Source: Pseudomonas sp. TH15 (GTDB taxonomy: Bacteria; Pseudomonadota; Gammaproteobacteria; Pseudomonadales; Pseudomonadaceae). From it: a DNA stretch of 64,000 bases. Shown piece by piece: positions 63,924-64,000 of this stretch (positions are counted from its first letter, which is position 1; each line of letters begins with the position of its first letter). The stretch spans positions 186,001-250,000 of the forward strand of contig NZ_JAEKEL010000002.1 of the NCBI RefSeq assembly GCF_016651105.1, written 5' to 3'. The notes under the pieces were generated by a model. It ran no database searches. It had not been told where the DNA came from and saw only the letters and a list, made by a program, of their open reading frames with translations. Position numbers and translations under genes: made by a program.

Positions 63924-64000
63924 ATGAACGTCGATAAAAACCTGGAAAAAGAAGTCCTGACCCGTCTGTTGCACGCCCACCCAAGCGGTTTGGGCAAGGA
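63924..64000 (+). CDS. small protein, C-terminus cut by window edge
   Basis: ATG at 63924 with GAAAGAGG upstream opens MNVDKNLEKEVLTRLLHAHP and runs in frame to the last base. Only 25 residues are visible; they look like the helical N-terminus of a small winged-helix-type or regulatory protein. No family is assigned. Confidence 0.55.
   Translation, partial: MNVDKNLEKEVLTRLLHAHPSGLGK

Noticed and set aside
1..64000. tRNA, rRNA, CRISPR array, IS element, prophage
   Set aside because: None found: no cloverleaf-like segments, no regularly spaced direct repeats, no transposase or integrase translation.

Overview
The window reads as a chromosomal segment of a fluorescent Pseudomonas (P. fluorescens group). 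The evidence is uniformly high-GC coding, Pseudomonas-type gene neighbourhoods (mtnA|mtaD-ubiG-mupP-yciK; rbdA ... ABC transporter-DsbA-like-trhO-bolA-DUF2059-fumC; etfBA|ETF-QO; asnO-ngs-M42 peptidase), and many REP-type inverted repeats whose arms read like GTGGGAGCGGGCTTGCTCGC or GATCGCAGCCTGCGGCAG. No rRNA, tRNA, CRISPR array, IS element or phage gene was seen.

Layout. 1-4.4 kb: methionine/MTA salvage (mtnA, mtaD), ubiquinone methylation (ubiG), MurNAc-6-P phosphatase (mupP) and an SDR. 4.8-9.2 kb: c-di-GMP signalling (a GGDEF protein and an RbdA-like PAS-GGDEF-EAL membrane protein) around a TenA/PqqC-like oxygenase-fold protein. 9.4-13.5 kb: a 1,381-residue toxin-like protein ending in a deaminase-like domain. 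13.5-20.6 kb: core block of ABC exporter, DsbA-like protein, trhO, bolA, DUF2059, fumC and a DMT exporter. 20.8-26.2 kb: small protein, thiolase, polyphosphate:AMP phosphotransferase, mnmC. 26.2-31.0 kb: a very large LRR/NEL-type E3 ubiquitin ligase effector gene with one apparent frameshift. 31.3-36.1 kb: NAGGN osmoprotectant operon. 36.3-46.4 kb: YheU, a divergent CsrA/Rsm paralogue, YnfA, an SDR, DUF3309, an LTA-synthase-like sulfatase, START, YkgJ, a basic secreted protein, a MocR regulator, an OmpA/DUF4398 lipoprotein pair and a solute-binding protein. 46.4-50.3 kb: etfBA and divergent ETF-QO with a PsrA-like operator. 50.5-57.8 kb: AraC regulator, Zn alcohol dehydrogenase and a complete D-galactonate (dgo) catabolic cluster. 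57.9-60.6 kb: a small AT-richer PAAR-lipase-lipoprotein island (type VI secretion cargo). 60.8-64 kb: GNAT, HD hydrolase, MFS transporter, a Pro-rich secreted protein and a partial gene.

The accessory interest lies in three toxin or effector loci inserted among core genes: the deaminase-tailed giant protein, the NEL ligase and the PAAR-lipase island. Reading frames show three apparent frame disruptions in the window, and all three fall in these accessory loci (NEL gene, PAAR gene, one lipoprotein copy). No core gene shows one. The PAAR protein's C-terminal extension is also repeated at the C-terminus of the terminal lipoprotein of the island, which links carrier and putative immunity protein.

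Functions and synteny statements come from reading motifs and from memory of Pseudomonas families; no database search was run.
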